Shown one piece after another: positions 1 through 7,029 of a stretch of DNA of 20,808 nt. The notes beneath the pieces were generated by a model. That model saw nothing but the letters and a program-made list of their open reading frames with translations. It did not search any database and was not told where the DNA came from. The DNA lies in the NCBI GenBank assembly GCA_002424045.1, contig DIPH01000020.1:16388-37195 (forward strand). Reading direction: 5' to 3'. The first letter of the stretch is position 1. Each line of letters starts with the position of its first letter. Origin of the DNA: Firmicutes bacterium UBA5493. Its GTDB lineage: Bacteria > Bacillota > Limnochordia > Darwinibacteriales > Darwinibacteriaceae. The translations under genes and the position numbers were made by a program.

Positions 1-1244
1 CCGACAAAACGGAGGAGCTTGATCATTTCTATCCGACAGCGGTCTTGATTACAGGATTTGACATCATCTTTTTCTGGGTAGCCCGCATGATTGTCATGGG
101 CTACGAATTTATGGGTAATAGGCCCTTTAATGATGTCCTAATCCATGGACTGGTTCGAGATGCCCAGGGGAGAAAAATGAGCAAGTCATTAAATAACGGA
201 GTGGACCCCTTAGATGCCATCTCGGAGTATGGAGCAGATGCTCTGCGGTTTAATCTTGTCATTGGAGTGGCACCAGGAAACGATCTGCGCTACATTCCAG
301 AGAAGGTGGAGGCGTATCGCAATTTTGCCAATAAGATCTGGAATGCTTCGAGATTCGCCTTGATGAATCTCACGGACTTTAACCATAGACAGCAGAATAT
401 GGGTTCTTTGAATTTGACTACAACCGACCATTGGATTTTGAGTCGCTACGAACTTACAGCCAAGGAAGTAACACGCTTCCTGGAACGCTATGACGTCGGG
501 GAAGGGGCTCGTGTGCTCTATGAGTTTCTCTGGAACGAGCTCTGTGACTGGTATATTGAACTAGTGAAGCCCAGGCTCTACGGTAAGCAGGGCGCGGACT
601 CCCGCTATGTGGCCCAGTATGTCTTATGGTATGTGCTCAAAGGGACTCTCGAGCTTCTCCATCCCTACATGCCCTTCATCACCGAGGAGATATGGCAGAA
701 TCTACCCCACGATGGTGATACCATTATGCTAGCACCCTGGCCCGCGCCTACAGGTTTGGCTGCACCGGCCGATGAGAAAGCGATGCGTACGATTATGGCC
801 ATTATTACCGAGATTCGCACCATGCGCAGTGAGAAGAATGTGTCGCCTGGACGTAAGATCACCGCCATTTGCCAGGCTAGCTCTGACGTACAAGAGCTTT
901 TGGCCGAAGCGAAGCCGGATATCTTGAATTTAGCGGGTCTGGAGACTTTGATTCTAGAGGATATCGGTCAAAAACCTTCCAAGGCTTTGAGTTCTGTGGT
1001 CGAGGGGATCAACATTTTTCTTCCCCTAGCTGATCTCGTGGATATGGAAGCAGAAATTGAGAGGATAAAAAAGGATCTCGAAGAGGCCGAACGGGAGCTA
1101 GGGCGGGCACAAAACAAATTGAGCAACGAAGGATTTATTATGAAGGCGCCATCGCAGGTGGTGGAAAAGGAACGCGAAAAGGTAGAGTCGTACCGAGCCA
1201 CCGTTGTGCGACTGCAGAGTTTACTCCAGGAGATGCAGGAATAG
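1..1244 (+). CDS. valS: Valine--tRNA ligase, C-terminal part (5' truncated by window edge)
   Basis: Class I aminoacyl-tRNA synthetase that charges tRNA-Val and edits misacylated threonine. The reading frame is open from base 3 and the gene begins outside the window; about 413 residues are visible of a family length near 880. The first visible residues (FYPTAVLITGFDIIFFW) are the characteristic ValRS stretch before the second half of the Rossmann fold, followed by the KMSKS signature in GRKMSKSLNNGVDPLD. An anticodon-binding domain follows (WILSRYELTAKEV, then LHPYMPFITEEIWQ). The last ~65 residues are a charged heptad-rich helix (from LVDMEAEIERIKKDLEEAE), the C-terminal tRNA-binding coiled coil typical of bacterial ValRS. 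folC starts one base after the stop, so the two are probably cotranscribed. Any T-box leader would lie upstream and is not visible. Confidence 0.97.
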   Translation, partial: DKTEELDHFYPTAVLITGFDIIFFWVARMIVMGYEFMGNRPFNDVLIHGLVRDAQGRKMSKSLNNGVDPLDAISEYGADALRFNLVIGVAPGNDLRYIPEKVEAYRNFANKIWNASRFALMNLTDFNHRQQNMGSLNLTTTDHWILSRYELTAKEVTRFLERYDVGEGARVLYEFLWNELCDWYIELVKPRLYGKQGADSRYVAQYVLWYVLKGTLELLHPYMPFITEEIWQNLPHDGDTIMLAPWPAPTGLAAPADEKAMRTIMAIITEIRTMRSEKNVSPGRKITAICQASSDVQELLAEAKPDILNLAGLETLILEDIGQKPSKALSSVVEGINIFLPLADLVDMEAEIERIKKDLEEAERELGRAQNKLSNEGFIMKAPSQVVEKEREKVESYRATVVRLQSLLQEMQE

Positions 1245-1245
1245 T

Positions 1246-2511
1246 ATGAAGATGATGGGTCAGAGAGAACGTTTTGGCAGTCACTTGGGCCTCGAGCGAA
1301 TTCAACTCGTTTGCGATGCCTTGGGAAATCCAGAAAAGGACCTGAAGTGTATTCACATCGCGGGGACCAGCGGTAAAGGATCGGTTTCGGCAACTTTGAC
1401 GGAAGTTTTGAAGCGAAGTGGGTTCAGGGTGGGGTCTTTTACTTCCCCCCACCTTGAACATTATAGCGAGCGCTTTCAGATTAATGGGAGTCCCATCGAC
1501 CCTGGGACTCTCGAGAACGTCGTGTCTAGTGCCGATGCAGCATGCCAAAAAGTTGAGGCGGAGTACCCCCATGTGGGCGCAGTGACAGAGTTTGAGCTGG
1601 CTACGGCTGCAGGTTTCCTGTATTTCCACCAGAGTCAGGTGGATGTGGTGGTGTTGGAAACCGGATTGGGAGGTCGCCTAGATGCCACCAACGTGGTGCA
1701 TCCGATCCTAACTGTGATCACAACCATCTCCCTCGATCACCAAGATCGCTTGGGATCCACCCTCGAAGAGATCGCGGCAGAAAAGGGAGGCATCATCAAG
1801 GGTGGGGTACCCATAATCAGCGGCGTGCAGTCACCGCAAGCAGAAAGAACGCTGAAACAGATTGCCGCACAAAAGGGTGCACCATGGAGGAGCACCAAAG
1901 ACGTTCCCTGGGTAGGACATGGGTGGACGCTAGAGGGCGGTAGTTTAACGTTTCCTGGGATTGGCCTGATTCATATTGGTCTTTTAGGTGCACATCAGTT
2001 GGAAAATGCAGCAACCGCTCTTTTGGCTATACAGGAGCTACAAGGCTTAGGTTACGACATACCACTAGAATCAATAAGGAAGGGCTGCCAAGGAGTTCTG
2101 TGGCCTGGCCGCCTCGAGGTGGTATCGAAAGAACCCTTTATTCTACTCGACGGGGCCCATAATGAGGAGGGCATAGATGCCCTGGCCCAAAGTCTCCAAC
2201 AGCTCCAGGGGGAGCTCGGGGAGAAGTTCACCTTGCTCTTTGGTATGCTACACAATAAGAGTTTGAGTCTGCTCGAACCCTTGCTACCCCTGGCCAGGCG
2301 TTTTGTGTTTGCTAAGGCTGATAGTGGACGTCTACCTGCCATGGAACCAAGCATCATGGTAGATTATGTTCGGAGCCGTGGACTAGCCGCGTCGGGGTAC
2401 GAGGAGCTTTCCGATGCGATTCTTGAAGCGAAGAAAACACCGCCTTTATGTATTTGCGGGTCCCTATATTTGATTGGCTCGGTAAAAAGGTGTTTCCGTC
2501 CTAATCTGTAA
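1246..2511 (+). CDS. folC: Folylpolyglutamate synthase / dihydrofolate synthase
   Basis: Mur-ligase-family enzyme that ATP-dependently adds glutamate to folates (and in many bacteria to dihydropteroate). 421 residues, the usual length. The P-loop GTSGKGS is at residues 40-46, the folate-binding SFTSPHLEHYSERF segment follows, then ETGLGGRLDATN and the C-terminal DGAHN motif of the ligase domain. I chose ATG 1246, one base after the valS stop; the frame is open back to 1204 but that upstream part lies inside valS and has no family match. A second in-frame ATG at 1252 is also possible. The spacing with valS is the common Firmicutes valS-folC arrangement and suggests one operon. Confidence 0.96.
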   Translation: MKMMGQRERFGSHLGLERIQLVCDALGNPEKDLKCIHIAGTSGKGSVSATLTEVLKRSGFRVGSFTSPHLEHYSERFQINGSPIDPGTLENVVSSADAACQKVEAEYPHVGAVTEFELATAAGFLYFHQSQVDVVVLETGLGGRLDATNVVHPILTVITTISLDHQDRLGSTLEEIAAEKGGIIKGGVPIISGVQSPQAERTLKQIAAQKGAPWRSTKDVPWVGHGWTLEGGSLTFPGIGLIHIGLLGAHQLENAATALLAIQELQGLGYDIPLESIRKGCQGVLWPGRLEVVSKEPFILLDGAHNEEGIDALAQSLQQLQGELGEKFTLLFGMLHNKSLSLLEPLLPLARRFVFAKADSGRLPAMEPSIMVDYVRSRGLAASGYEELSDAILEAKKTPPLCICGSLYLIGSVKRCFRPNL

Positions 2512-2533
2512 GTATGGTGGAGGGGGATTGGCC

Positions 2534-3019
2534 ATGAGCGCGAAGAAAAAGAAGAAAAGTCCAGGACAAGGAGCAAACTTCGTAGCTACCCTAGTTGTCC
2601 TTGGCGTTGTTTTTGTATTTTTTGGGTACTTAATTGGGAAGTATGCTGTCGGGGTGTTACAGGGGCAGCACCAAACAGCCGTACAGCTTGCACAAGAGGG
2701 GGGCAGTGCGCCTGTGGTTGCAAGGGCACCTAGTCCACCTAGTCTCCCTAGTTCACCACCTACAAGCTCTGTGACTCCCGCATCCCCTGAGCCGTCACAG
2801 CCAAGCGGGGCACTTTATCGCGTACAGGTTGGGGTCTTTTCAGAACGTGCTAATGCCGATCGTATGGTTGCCATGCTGAAAGAAGAGGGCTATGAAGGTA
2901 TCATCATCTCCGGGCCACCCCATAGGGTGCAAACGGGAGCTTTTAGCTCGCAGGATAATGCGGCGAGGCTTATGGAAGAGTTGGTACAGAAGGGTTTTGA
3001 AGCGATTATTGTCCGTTAG
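2534..3019 (+). CDS. Membrane-anchored SPOR-domain protein
   Basis: Small bitopic membrane protein of 161 residues. A lysine-rich cytoplasmic N-terminus (SAKKKKKSPGQ) is followed by one transmembrane helix (about residues 15-36, FVATLVVLGVVFVFFGYLIG), a Pro/Ser-rich extracytoplasmic linker (about residues 60-95) and a C-terminal SPOR domain. The SPOR domain shows its internal duplication as two half-repeats, RVQVGVFSERANADRM and RVQTGAFSSQDNAARL. SPOR domains bind glycan strands stripped of stem peptides, as found at division septa and during engulfment. The GGAGGGGG ribosome site at 2518-2525 would serve ATG 2534 or, less likely, TTG 2528. It sits 22 bases after folC. No specific gene name is assigned because SPOR proteins are diverse outside that domain. 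Confidence 0.88.
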   Translation: MSAKKKKKSPGQGANFVATLVVLGVVFVFFGYLIGKYAVGVLQGQHQTAVQLAQEGGSAPVVARAPSPPSLPSSPPTSSVTPASPEPSQPSGALYRVQVGVFSERANADRMVAMLKEEGYEGIIISGPPHRVQTGAFSSQDNAARLMEELVQKGFEAIIVR

Positions 3020-3048
3020 TCCTTCCATTTAGGAAGTGATTTCCTTGG

Positions 3049-3077
3049 TTGACAGTGTCTGGGCAGTTTGCTATTGT
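3049..3077 (+). promoter_or_regulatory. Sigma-A promoter of the ferredoxin gene
   Basis: A consensus -35 box TTGACA (3049-3054) is followed after exactly 17 bases by TATTGT (3072-3077), four of six matching the -10 consensus. The predicted start is near 3084, in the gap between the SPOR gene and ferredoxin. The TTG of the -35 box is also an in-frame codon upstream of the ferredoxin frame, so automatic gene callers may extend the gene wrongly to this point. Confidence 0.75.
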
Positions 3078-3082
3078 AAATT

Positions 3083-3116
3083 GGGACTCTGAAGAGTCCC
3101 TCGGACTCAGTTCCGA
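3083..3116 (+). promoter_or_regulatory. Two tandem hairpins in the ferredoxin 5' leader
   Basis: A perfect 7-bp stem GGGACTC (3083-3089) / GAGTCCC (3094-3100) with a TGAA loop is followed at once by a 5-bp stem TCGGA (3101-3105) / TCCGA (3112-3116). The first stem begins almost at the predicted transcription start, so the mRNA would carry a 5'-terminal hairpin, an arrangement known to protect some bacterial mRNAs from decay. There is no T-run, so it is not a terminator. As double-stranded DNA the 7-bp inverted repeat could instead be an operator just downstream of the -10 box. Confidence 0.55.
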
Positions 3117-3144
3117 ATACTTTGTGAAAAAGGGGGCGAAGTTT

Positions 3145-3315
3145 GTGGCGTTTAAGATTAGCACAGCTTGTATCAGTTGTGGTGCATGCATGGCGGAGTG
3201 TGCGGTAGAGGCTATTAGCGAAGGAACTGATCATTATTCTATTGATGCTGATGTATGCATTGATTGCGGCGCTTGTGCCGATGTTTGTCCAGAAGGCGCG
3301 ATAAGTGAAGCCTAG
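3145..3315 (+). CDS. 2[4Fe-4S] ferredoxin
   Basis: Small cytoplasmic electron carrier of 56 residues, the normal clostridial ferredoxin size. Two cluster motifs are complete: CISCGACMAEC and CIDCGACADVCP, each CxxCxxCxxxC; the first is followed by Ala instead of the usual Pro. I chose GTG 3145 (MAFKISTACISC), because classic ferredoxins start a few residues before the first cysteine and AGGGGGCG lies at 3131-3138. Longer readings from 3049 would start inside the -35 box of the gene's own promoter. Promoter, leader hairpins and downstream terminator make it a monocistronic unit, consistent with high-level expression in an anaerobe. The electron partner cannot be told from context. Confidence 0.93.
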   Translation: MAFKISTACISCGACMAECAVEAISEGTDHYSIDADVCIDCGACADVCPEGAISEA

Positions 3316-3319
3316 GTAG

Positions 3320-3348
3320 GCATAACACCCTCCTCCCGCTCATAATAA
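3320..3348 (+). promoter_or_regulatory. Candidate sigma-E promoter for spoIID (inside the terminator region)
   Basis: GCATAAC (3320-3326), 14 bases, then CATAATAA (3341-3348). Compared with the Bacillus sigma-E consensus as I know it (-35 KMATATT, about 14 bases, -10 CATACAnT), five of seven and four of seven positions agree, including the conserved ATA in each box. The predicted start, near 3355, falls at the first base of the 3' arm of the overlapping hairpin. spoIID is a known sigma-E gene in Bacillus subtilis. The match was made by eye and is weak alone. Confidence 0.35.
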
Positions 3349-3374
3349 TGAATTGGGTGGGAGGGAGTTTTTTT
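3328..3374 (+). terminator. Intrinsic terminator of the ferredoxin unit, overlapping the spoIID ribosome site
   Basis: CCCTCC (3328-3333) pairs with GGAGGG (3360-3365), and CCC (3335-3337) with GGG (3355-3357) across a small internal loop. A run of seven T follows at 3368-3374. The 3' arm contains the spoIID Shine-Dalgarno (GGGAGG) and the end of the T-run supplies the TTG start codon at 3373. The loop is long (17 bases), so efficiency may be moderate. Confidence 0.68.
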
Positions 3375-4335
3375 GAGGACAAAACGAAGAAGACGCAAAT
3401 ATTCCAGGGGTCGCTCTTGTCTTCCCCTGATGATTCTCTTTATCATGGTGGTTGGGTTACCGGCACTTCTAGTCCGCAGTTGCTCGGTACCTTTTTTTTC
3501 TCCCCGGGAAATCCCCTTGGTGGGACTGTGGGATGTTGAACAAAAAGAGCTCCGGTTCATGACATTGGAGGAATATGTACAGGGTGTTGTGGCTGCCGAA
3601 ATGCCTGCGAGTTTTGATATCGAGGCCCTAAAGGTGCAGGCTGTGGCTGCCAGGACCTATGCCCTTCGGCGTATTTTGCGCGATGAACGTATTTCTGAAC
3701 ACCCTGAGGCCCACCTTTCCTCTGACTACCAATCGGGTCAGGCCTGGATTTCGTGGGATACCTTCTTAGAACGCAATGGAGGTTCTCTCGGGGCACGTTT
3801 GCAGAGGAAAATCAAAAACGCGGTGAAGCAAACGGAAGGAATAGTCGCCTTTTATGATGACGAGCCCATTTTGGCTGTGTACCATTCCACCAGCGGCGGT
3901 CGGACAGAAAACTCCGAACACTATTGGAGCGAGGCCTTACCCTACCTACGTTCGGCAGAGGACCCCTACGGCACCAATTCCCCGAGCCATTATTCAACCG
4001 CCACCATTCAACTCAGTAATTTGGCGCAGGTTCTGGAAGTAAAGAACGTGAAAAACTTCAAGGTGGTGGAACGTTATCCTTCGGGACGGGTGAAGACGGT
4101 GGAGGTGGATGAAAAGTGGTTTAGTGGACGGGAAATTAGGCAGCGTCTGTCTTTACGCTCTACGTGGTTTACTGCAGAGATTTTAGGAAATGAGATGGTG
4201 TTCTCGGTCTGGGGCTATGGCCATGGCGTGGGAATGAGCCAATATGGCGCTCAAGGAATGGCGGTTGCGGGGTATGGTTACGCCGATATTCTCCAATACT
4301 ATTACCAGGGAATTGAGCTGAAAGAGGCTTATTAA
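3373..4335 (+). CDS. spoIID: Stage II sporulation protein D, lytic transglycosylase
   Basis: Septal peptidoglycan hydrolase of engulfment; with SpoIIP and SpoIIM it drives membrane migration around the forespore by cleaving denuded glycan strands. 320 residues, with an Arg-rich cytoplasmic tail (RRRRKYSRGR) and one transmembrane anchor (about residues 18-34). The SpoIID/LytB domain follows: MTLEEYVQGVVAAEMP with the family catalytic glutamate at residue 76 by alignment to AAEMP, LKVQAVAARTYAL, YHSTSGGRTENSEHYW, and GYGHGVGMSQYGAQGMA near the C-terminus. TTG 3373 is preferred: GGAGGG ends 7 bases upstream and this start preserves the positive tail before the anchor; ATG 3430 would begin inside the membrane helix. 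Its ribosome site lies within the ferredoxin terminator. The presence of spoIID implies an endospore former. Confidence 0.95.
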   Translation: MRTKRRRRKYSRGRSCLPLMILFIMVVGLPALLVRSCSVPFFSPREIPLVGLWDVEQKELRFMTLEEYVQGVVAAEMPASFDIEALKVQAVAARTYALRRILRDERISEHPEAHLSSDYQSGQAWISWDTFLERNGGSLGARLQRKIKNAVKQTEGIVAFYDDEPILAVYHSTSGGRTENSEHYWSEALPYLRSAEDPYGTNSPSHYSTATIQLSNLAQVLEVKNVKNFKVVERYPSGRVKTVEVDEKWFSGREIRQRLSLRSTWFTAEILGNEMVFSVWGYGHGVGMSQYGAQGMAVAGYGYADILQYYYQGIELKEAY

Positions 4336-4355
4336 CTGGGAAATGGAGGGATGAG

Positions 4356-4547
4356 GTGGACTACAAGCTAAAGCGACGCAGATTTGACCTTGAAGGCCAA
4401 TTGTTGCAGCCCTGGAACTTTGCCTACGTACATTATCGCCATCTCGATGGTTGGGAGATTAACAAGAATAGGATTCGTCAAGATAGATATCTGCTAGAAG
4501 TAGGAAAAGAGCTTGGTTCTACCACAGTACCCCATTGGCAGCGCTAG
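4356..4547 (+). CDS. Unrecognised 63-residue basic protein downstream of spoIID
   Basis: I do not recognise this family. The GTG at 4356 is preceded by GGAGGG (4345-4350) at 5 bases, it begins 20 bases after spoIID, and it ends 5 bases before a perfect terminator, so it looks like the last gene of the spoIID unit. The product is cytoplasmic in appearance: no signal peptide or membrane helix, rich in Arg/Lys and aromatic residues (KLKRRRFDLEGQ, NFAYVHYRHLDGWEINKN), no cysteines, ending in VPHWQR. The composition would suit nucleic-acid or protein binding, but that is only composition. Position suggests coexpression with spoIID in the mother cell. It could still be a chance frame, though the ribosome site and fit to the terminator argue against that. 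Confidence 0.6.
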   Translation: MDYKLKRRRFDLEGQLLQPWNFAYVHYRHLDGWEINKNRIRQDRYLLEVGKELGSTTVPHWQR

Positions 4548-4552
4548 GCATC

Positions 4553-4580
4553 GGGAGTCCGGCACGGACTCCCTTTTTTT
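4553..4580 (+). terminator. Intrinsic terminator of the spoIID unit
   Basis: A perfect 9-bp stem GGGAGTCCG (4553-4561) / CGGACTCCC (4565-4573) with a GCA loop is followed at once by seven T (4574-4580). A textbook rho-independent terminator. Confidence 0.93.
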
Positions 4581-4590
4581 GAGAAGGGAA

Positions 4591-4619
4591 TTGACACATA
4601 AGGGTGAATATCTTATTTA
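4591..4619 (+). promoter_or_regulatory. Sigma-A-like promoter of the maf-radC-mre unit
   Basis: A perfect -35 TTGACA (4591-4596) is followed after 17 bases by TATTTA (4614-4619), a partial -10 match. It lies 10 bases after the terminator T-run and 27 bases before maf, so it is well placed to start the long shape and division operon. The predicted start near 4626 would give a leader of about 20 bases. Confidence 0.6.
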
Positions 4620-4645
4620 GCTAAATTAAGGTGGAATTAGTCCCT

Positions 4646-5218
4646 ATGAATCTAATCTTGGCATCGCAGTCGCCTCGACGCAAAGCATTACTTAAAAAGT
4701 TCGGTATTCCCTTTTCTGTGCATGTTTTACCCAGCACAGAGGAGGAACATGGTGAACCCATCAATGTGGCCCGTGGCAATGCCACCCGCAAGGCATTGCC
4801 GGTATCCGAAATGCACCCAGACTGTCTCGTGCTTGCTGCTGATACCATTGTGACTCTAGATGAGCGCATCTTGGGTAAACCTCGAGATGCCCAAGATGCC
4901 CAGAATATGCTGCGTTTCTTAAGTGGACGTGAACATGAGGTAACAACCTGCGTGGTCTTGTGCCTTAACGGTCAGGTAGTCCGAAGTTTTAGCGAAACAA
5001 CTAGCGTGTGGTTCCGCCGCCTTGACGATGACGAAATCAAAGGTTATATAGCCACAGGAGAGCCTTTTGACAAGGCTGGAGCTTATGGCATTCAAGGGTT
5101 TGGCGGACTACTTGTTAAAAGCATAAAAGGTTGTTATTATAATGTAGTAGGGTTGCCCATGCCGCGTTTGGCCGAGCACTTAAGGTCATTCGGTATCGAG
5201 GTATTTTCCTTCAAATAG
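4646..5218 (+). CDS. maf: Maf family nucleoside triphosphate pyrophosphatase
   Basis: House-cleaning enzyme that hydrolyses dTTP/UTP or modified NTPs to monophosphates; Maf is linked to septum control in Bacillus. 190 residues, typical size. The N-terminal LILASQSPRRKALL signature binds phosphate, AADTIV carries the conserved aspartate (residue 66), with ILGKP, SGREHEVTT and GEPFDKAGAYGIQG following. I chose ATG 4646 (AAGGTGG 11 bases upstream) because the family starts right at the SxSPRR strand; GTG 4631 would add five residues. First gene of the unit leading through radC to mreBCD, the common Firmicutes order. Confidence 0.95.
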   Translation: MNLILASQSPRRKALLKKFGIPFSVHVLPSTEEEHGEPINVARGNATRKALPVSEMHPDCLVLAADTIVTLDERILGKPRDAQDAQNMLRFLSGREHEVTTCVVLCLNGQVVRSFSETTSVWFRRLDDDEIKGYIATGEPFDKAGAYGIQGFGGLLVKSIKGCYYNVVGLPMPRLAEHLRSFGIEVFSFK

Positions 5219-5259
5219 GCTTCCCTCACCCGCCCAGGGAGATGGGGAAGGAGTACGAT

Positions 5260-5946
5260 TTGTCAACAGCAGTGAAAATGAAAGATGTACCTAGAGAAGA
5301 GCGTCCCCGGGAGCGTTTGATTCGCCATGGAGCAGAGCGCTTGGCCAACAAGGAGCTTTTGGCCATCTTGTTGCGCACCGGTAACCAACGGGAATCAGTC
5401 CTCATGCTGGCTGAGAGGCTTCTTGCTCGGTTCGGTTCATTGCCGGAGCTGGCAACGACCAGCTACGAAGAATTGCTCACAGTTAATGGCATTGGGCCAG
5501 CGAAAGCCACAGATATTCTTGCCGCTTTTGAGTTAGCTAAGCGCCTCGGAGAGTCCCGCATGGAGTTTCAAGGCATCGTCAATAGTCCACAAGATGCCGC
5601 ACAATTGGTCCTTAGGGAATTAAGTTTTGCAGACAAAGAACATTTCATGATTATCATGTTGAATACCAAACATCGCGTGATTGCAAAAAAGGTCATTTCC
5701 ATCGGACATTTACAGGCCTCTTTAGTCCATCCCCGTGAGATGTTTAAGGAAGCCATTAGGCGCAGCAGTGCTGCTGTTATCTTGGTTCATAACCATCCCA
5801 GCGGAGATCTGACACCGAGTCGAGATGATATTGCCACCACAGAGAGGCTGCGCGACGTGGGAGATATGTTAGGCATTGATGTGTTGGATCACATTATCAT
5901 TGGTGACAATCGTTATTTAAGCTTTCGTGAACAAGGACTGCTATAG
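5260..5946 (+). CDS. radC: RadC/JAB-domain protein
   Basis: Widely conserved protein of the RadC family with a JAMM/MPN metalloprotease-like fold; its true activity is not settled and the old DNA-repair name is doubtful. About 228 residues. The N-terminal REERPRERLIRHGAERLANK signature is followed by a helix-hairpin-helix (LLTVNGIGPAKATDIL), and the C-terminal JAB domain shows VHNHPSGDLTPSRDD, the zinc-binding HxHPSGxxxPSxxD motif. I prefer TTG 5260 because AAGGAG (5248-5253) lies 6 bases upstream; ATG 5242 has its purine-rich sequence directly abutting and no room for a ribosome site. ATG 5278 has no ribosome site. It lies between maf and mreB as in many Firmicutes. Confidence 0.93.
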   Translation: MSTAVKMKDVPREERPRERLIRHGAERLANKELLAILLRTGNQRESVLMLAERLLARFGSLPELATTSYEELLTVNGIGPAKATDILAAFELAKRLGESRMEFQGIVNSPQDAAQLVLRELSFADKEHFMIIMLNTKHRVIAKKVISIGHLQASLVHPREMFKEAIRRSSAAVILVHNHPSGDLTPSRDDIATTERLRDVGDMLGIDVLDHIIIGDNRYLSFREQGLL

Positions 5947-5966
5947 AAGAAAGAAGGGGTAACTGT

Positions 5967-6992
5967 ATGTTCAGGCGGTTTGGTAAGAACATAGGCATTG
6001 ATCTAGGAACTGCGAATACACTCGTCTTGGTGGAGGGCCGCGGGATTGTCATTAATGAGCCCTCCGTTGTAGCTATTGATCGAGATACCAATGAGATTTT
6101 TGCAGTAGGAAATAAGGCCAAGGAGATGGTGGGAAGAACCCCCGGGAATATCACCGCTATCCGCCCTTTGAAAGACGGAGTGATTGCTGACTTTGAAATC
6201 ACCGAACGCTTGCTGAGGGACTTTTTGAATAAAGCGACCAGGCGCTCCAGGCTCAGACGGCCTCGGGTGATCATTTCTGTTCCCTCAGGAGTTACCGAGG
6301 TTGAGAAGCGGGCGGTAATTGATGCTACCCTGTCAGCGGGAGCTAAGGATGCCCGGGTGATTGAAGAGCCTATGGCTGCAGCAATCGGGGCCGGACTGCC
6401 CGTTCAAGATCCAACGGGCACCATGATCGTTGATATTGGGGGTGGCACCACAGAAGTAGCCGTGATTTCTTTAGGCGGCATAGTATCCCAACGATCCATT
6501 CGGGTAGCCGGTGATGAGATGGATGATTCCATTATTCAGTACATTCGCAGGGGTTATAACCTTCTGATTGGGGAGAGAACAGCCGAGAGAATTAAGGCAG
6601 AAATAGGCTATGCATTCATTGATGGCAAGGACGAATTGTCCATGGACGTTCGCGGTAGGGATCTGGTAACTGGTTTGCCGAAGACTGTGACTGTGTCTTC
6701 CACAGAGATTCATAAAGCCTTAGTAGAACCGATCCAATCCATTTTGGATGCTGTTAAGGTCACCTTAGAAAGAACTCCGCCAGAATTGGCCGCCGATATC
6801 ATGGATAGGGGAATCATGATGGCCGGTGGCGGCTCCCTGCTTAATGGCCTCGATGAGCTGTTGATGAGAGAAACGGGAATGCCTGTTCATATAGCTGAGC
6901 GCCCCTTAACCGCGGTAGTGGAAGGAACAGGACAGGCTCTACGCCATTTTGAATTGTTAAAACGAATTATGTTAGGGCCAAGACGTTATTAG
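5967..6992 (+). CDS. mreB: Rod-shape determining actin homologue MreB
   Basis: Cytoplasmic ATP-dependent filament protein that guides the elongasome and lateral wall synthesis. 341 residues, family length. The phosphate-1 motif IGIDLGTANT is at residues 9-18, the N-terminal FRRFGKN segment is the membrane-contact region, IEEPMAAAIGAG and the phosphate-2 motif DIGGGTTEVAV (Asp156) follow, and MMAGGGSLLNGL is the adenosine motif. Starts at ATG 5967 with AAGGGG 8 bases upstream. Called MreB rather than Mbl because mreC and mreD follow directly. A rod-shaped cell is implied. Confidence 0.98.
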   Translation: MFRRFGKNIGIDLGTANTLVLVEGRGIVINEPSVVAIDRDTNEIFAVGNKAKEMVGRTPGNITAIRPLKDGVIADFEITERLLRDFLNKATRRSRLRRPRVIISVPSGVTEVEKRAVIDATLSAGAKDARVIEEPMAAAIGAGLPVQDPTGTMIVDIGGGTTEVAVISLGGIVSQRSIRVAGDEMDDSIIQYIRRGYNLLIGERTAERIKAEIGYAFIDGKDELSMDVRGRDLVTGLPKTVTVSSTEIHKALVEPIQSILDAVKVTLERTPPELAADIMDRGIMMAGGGSLLNGLDELLMRETGMPVHIAERPLTAVVEGTGQALRHFELLKRIMLGPRRY

Positions 6993-7029
6993 TGTGTTAG
7001 GCTAGCCGAGGACAGGGTGGTGAAGAAAA

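Noticed and set aside
968..1629. Long antisense open frames over valS, folC and other genes
   Set aside because: They are shadows of well-supported sense genes, with biased composition and no ribosome sites or family features.
3020..3048. Possible terminator after the SPOR gene (CTTCC / GGAAG)
   Set aside because: Only five base pairs and no T-run.
3049..3144. N-terminal extension of ferredoxin from TTG 3049
   Set aside because: The TTG belongs to a perfect -35 box with a well-spaced -10, and the extension covers the leader hairpins. The compact start at GTG 3145 has a ribosome site and the normal ferredoxin N-terminus.
5242..5259. ATG 5242 as radC start
   Set aside because: Its purine-rich sequence abuts the ATG with no spacing, whereas AAGGAG is properly placed for TTG 5260.
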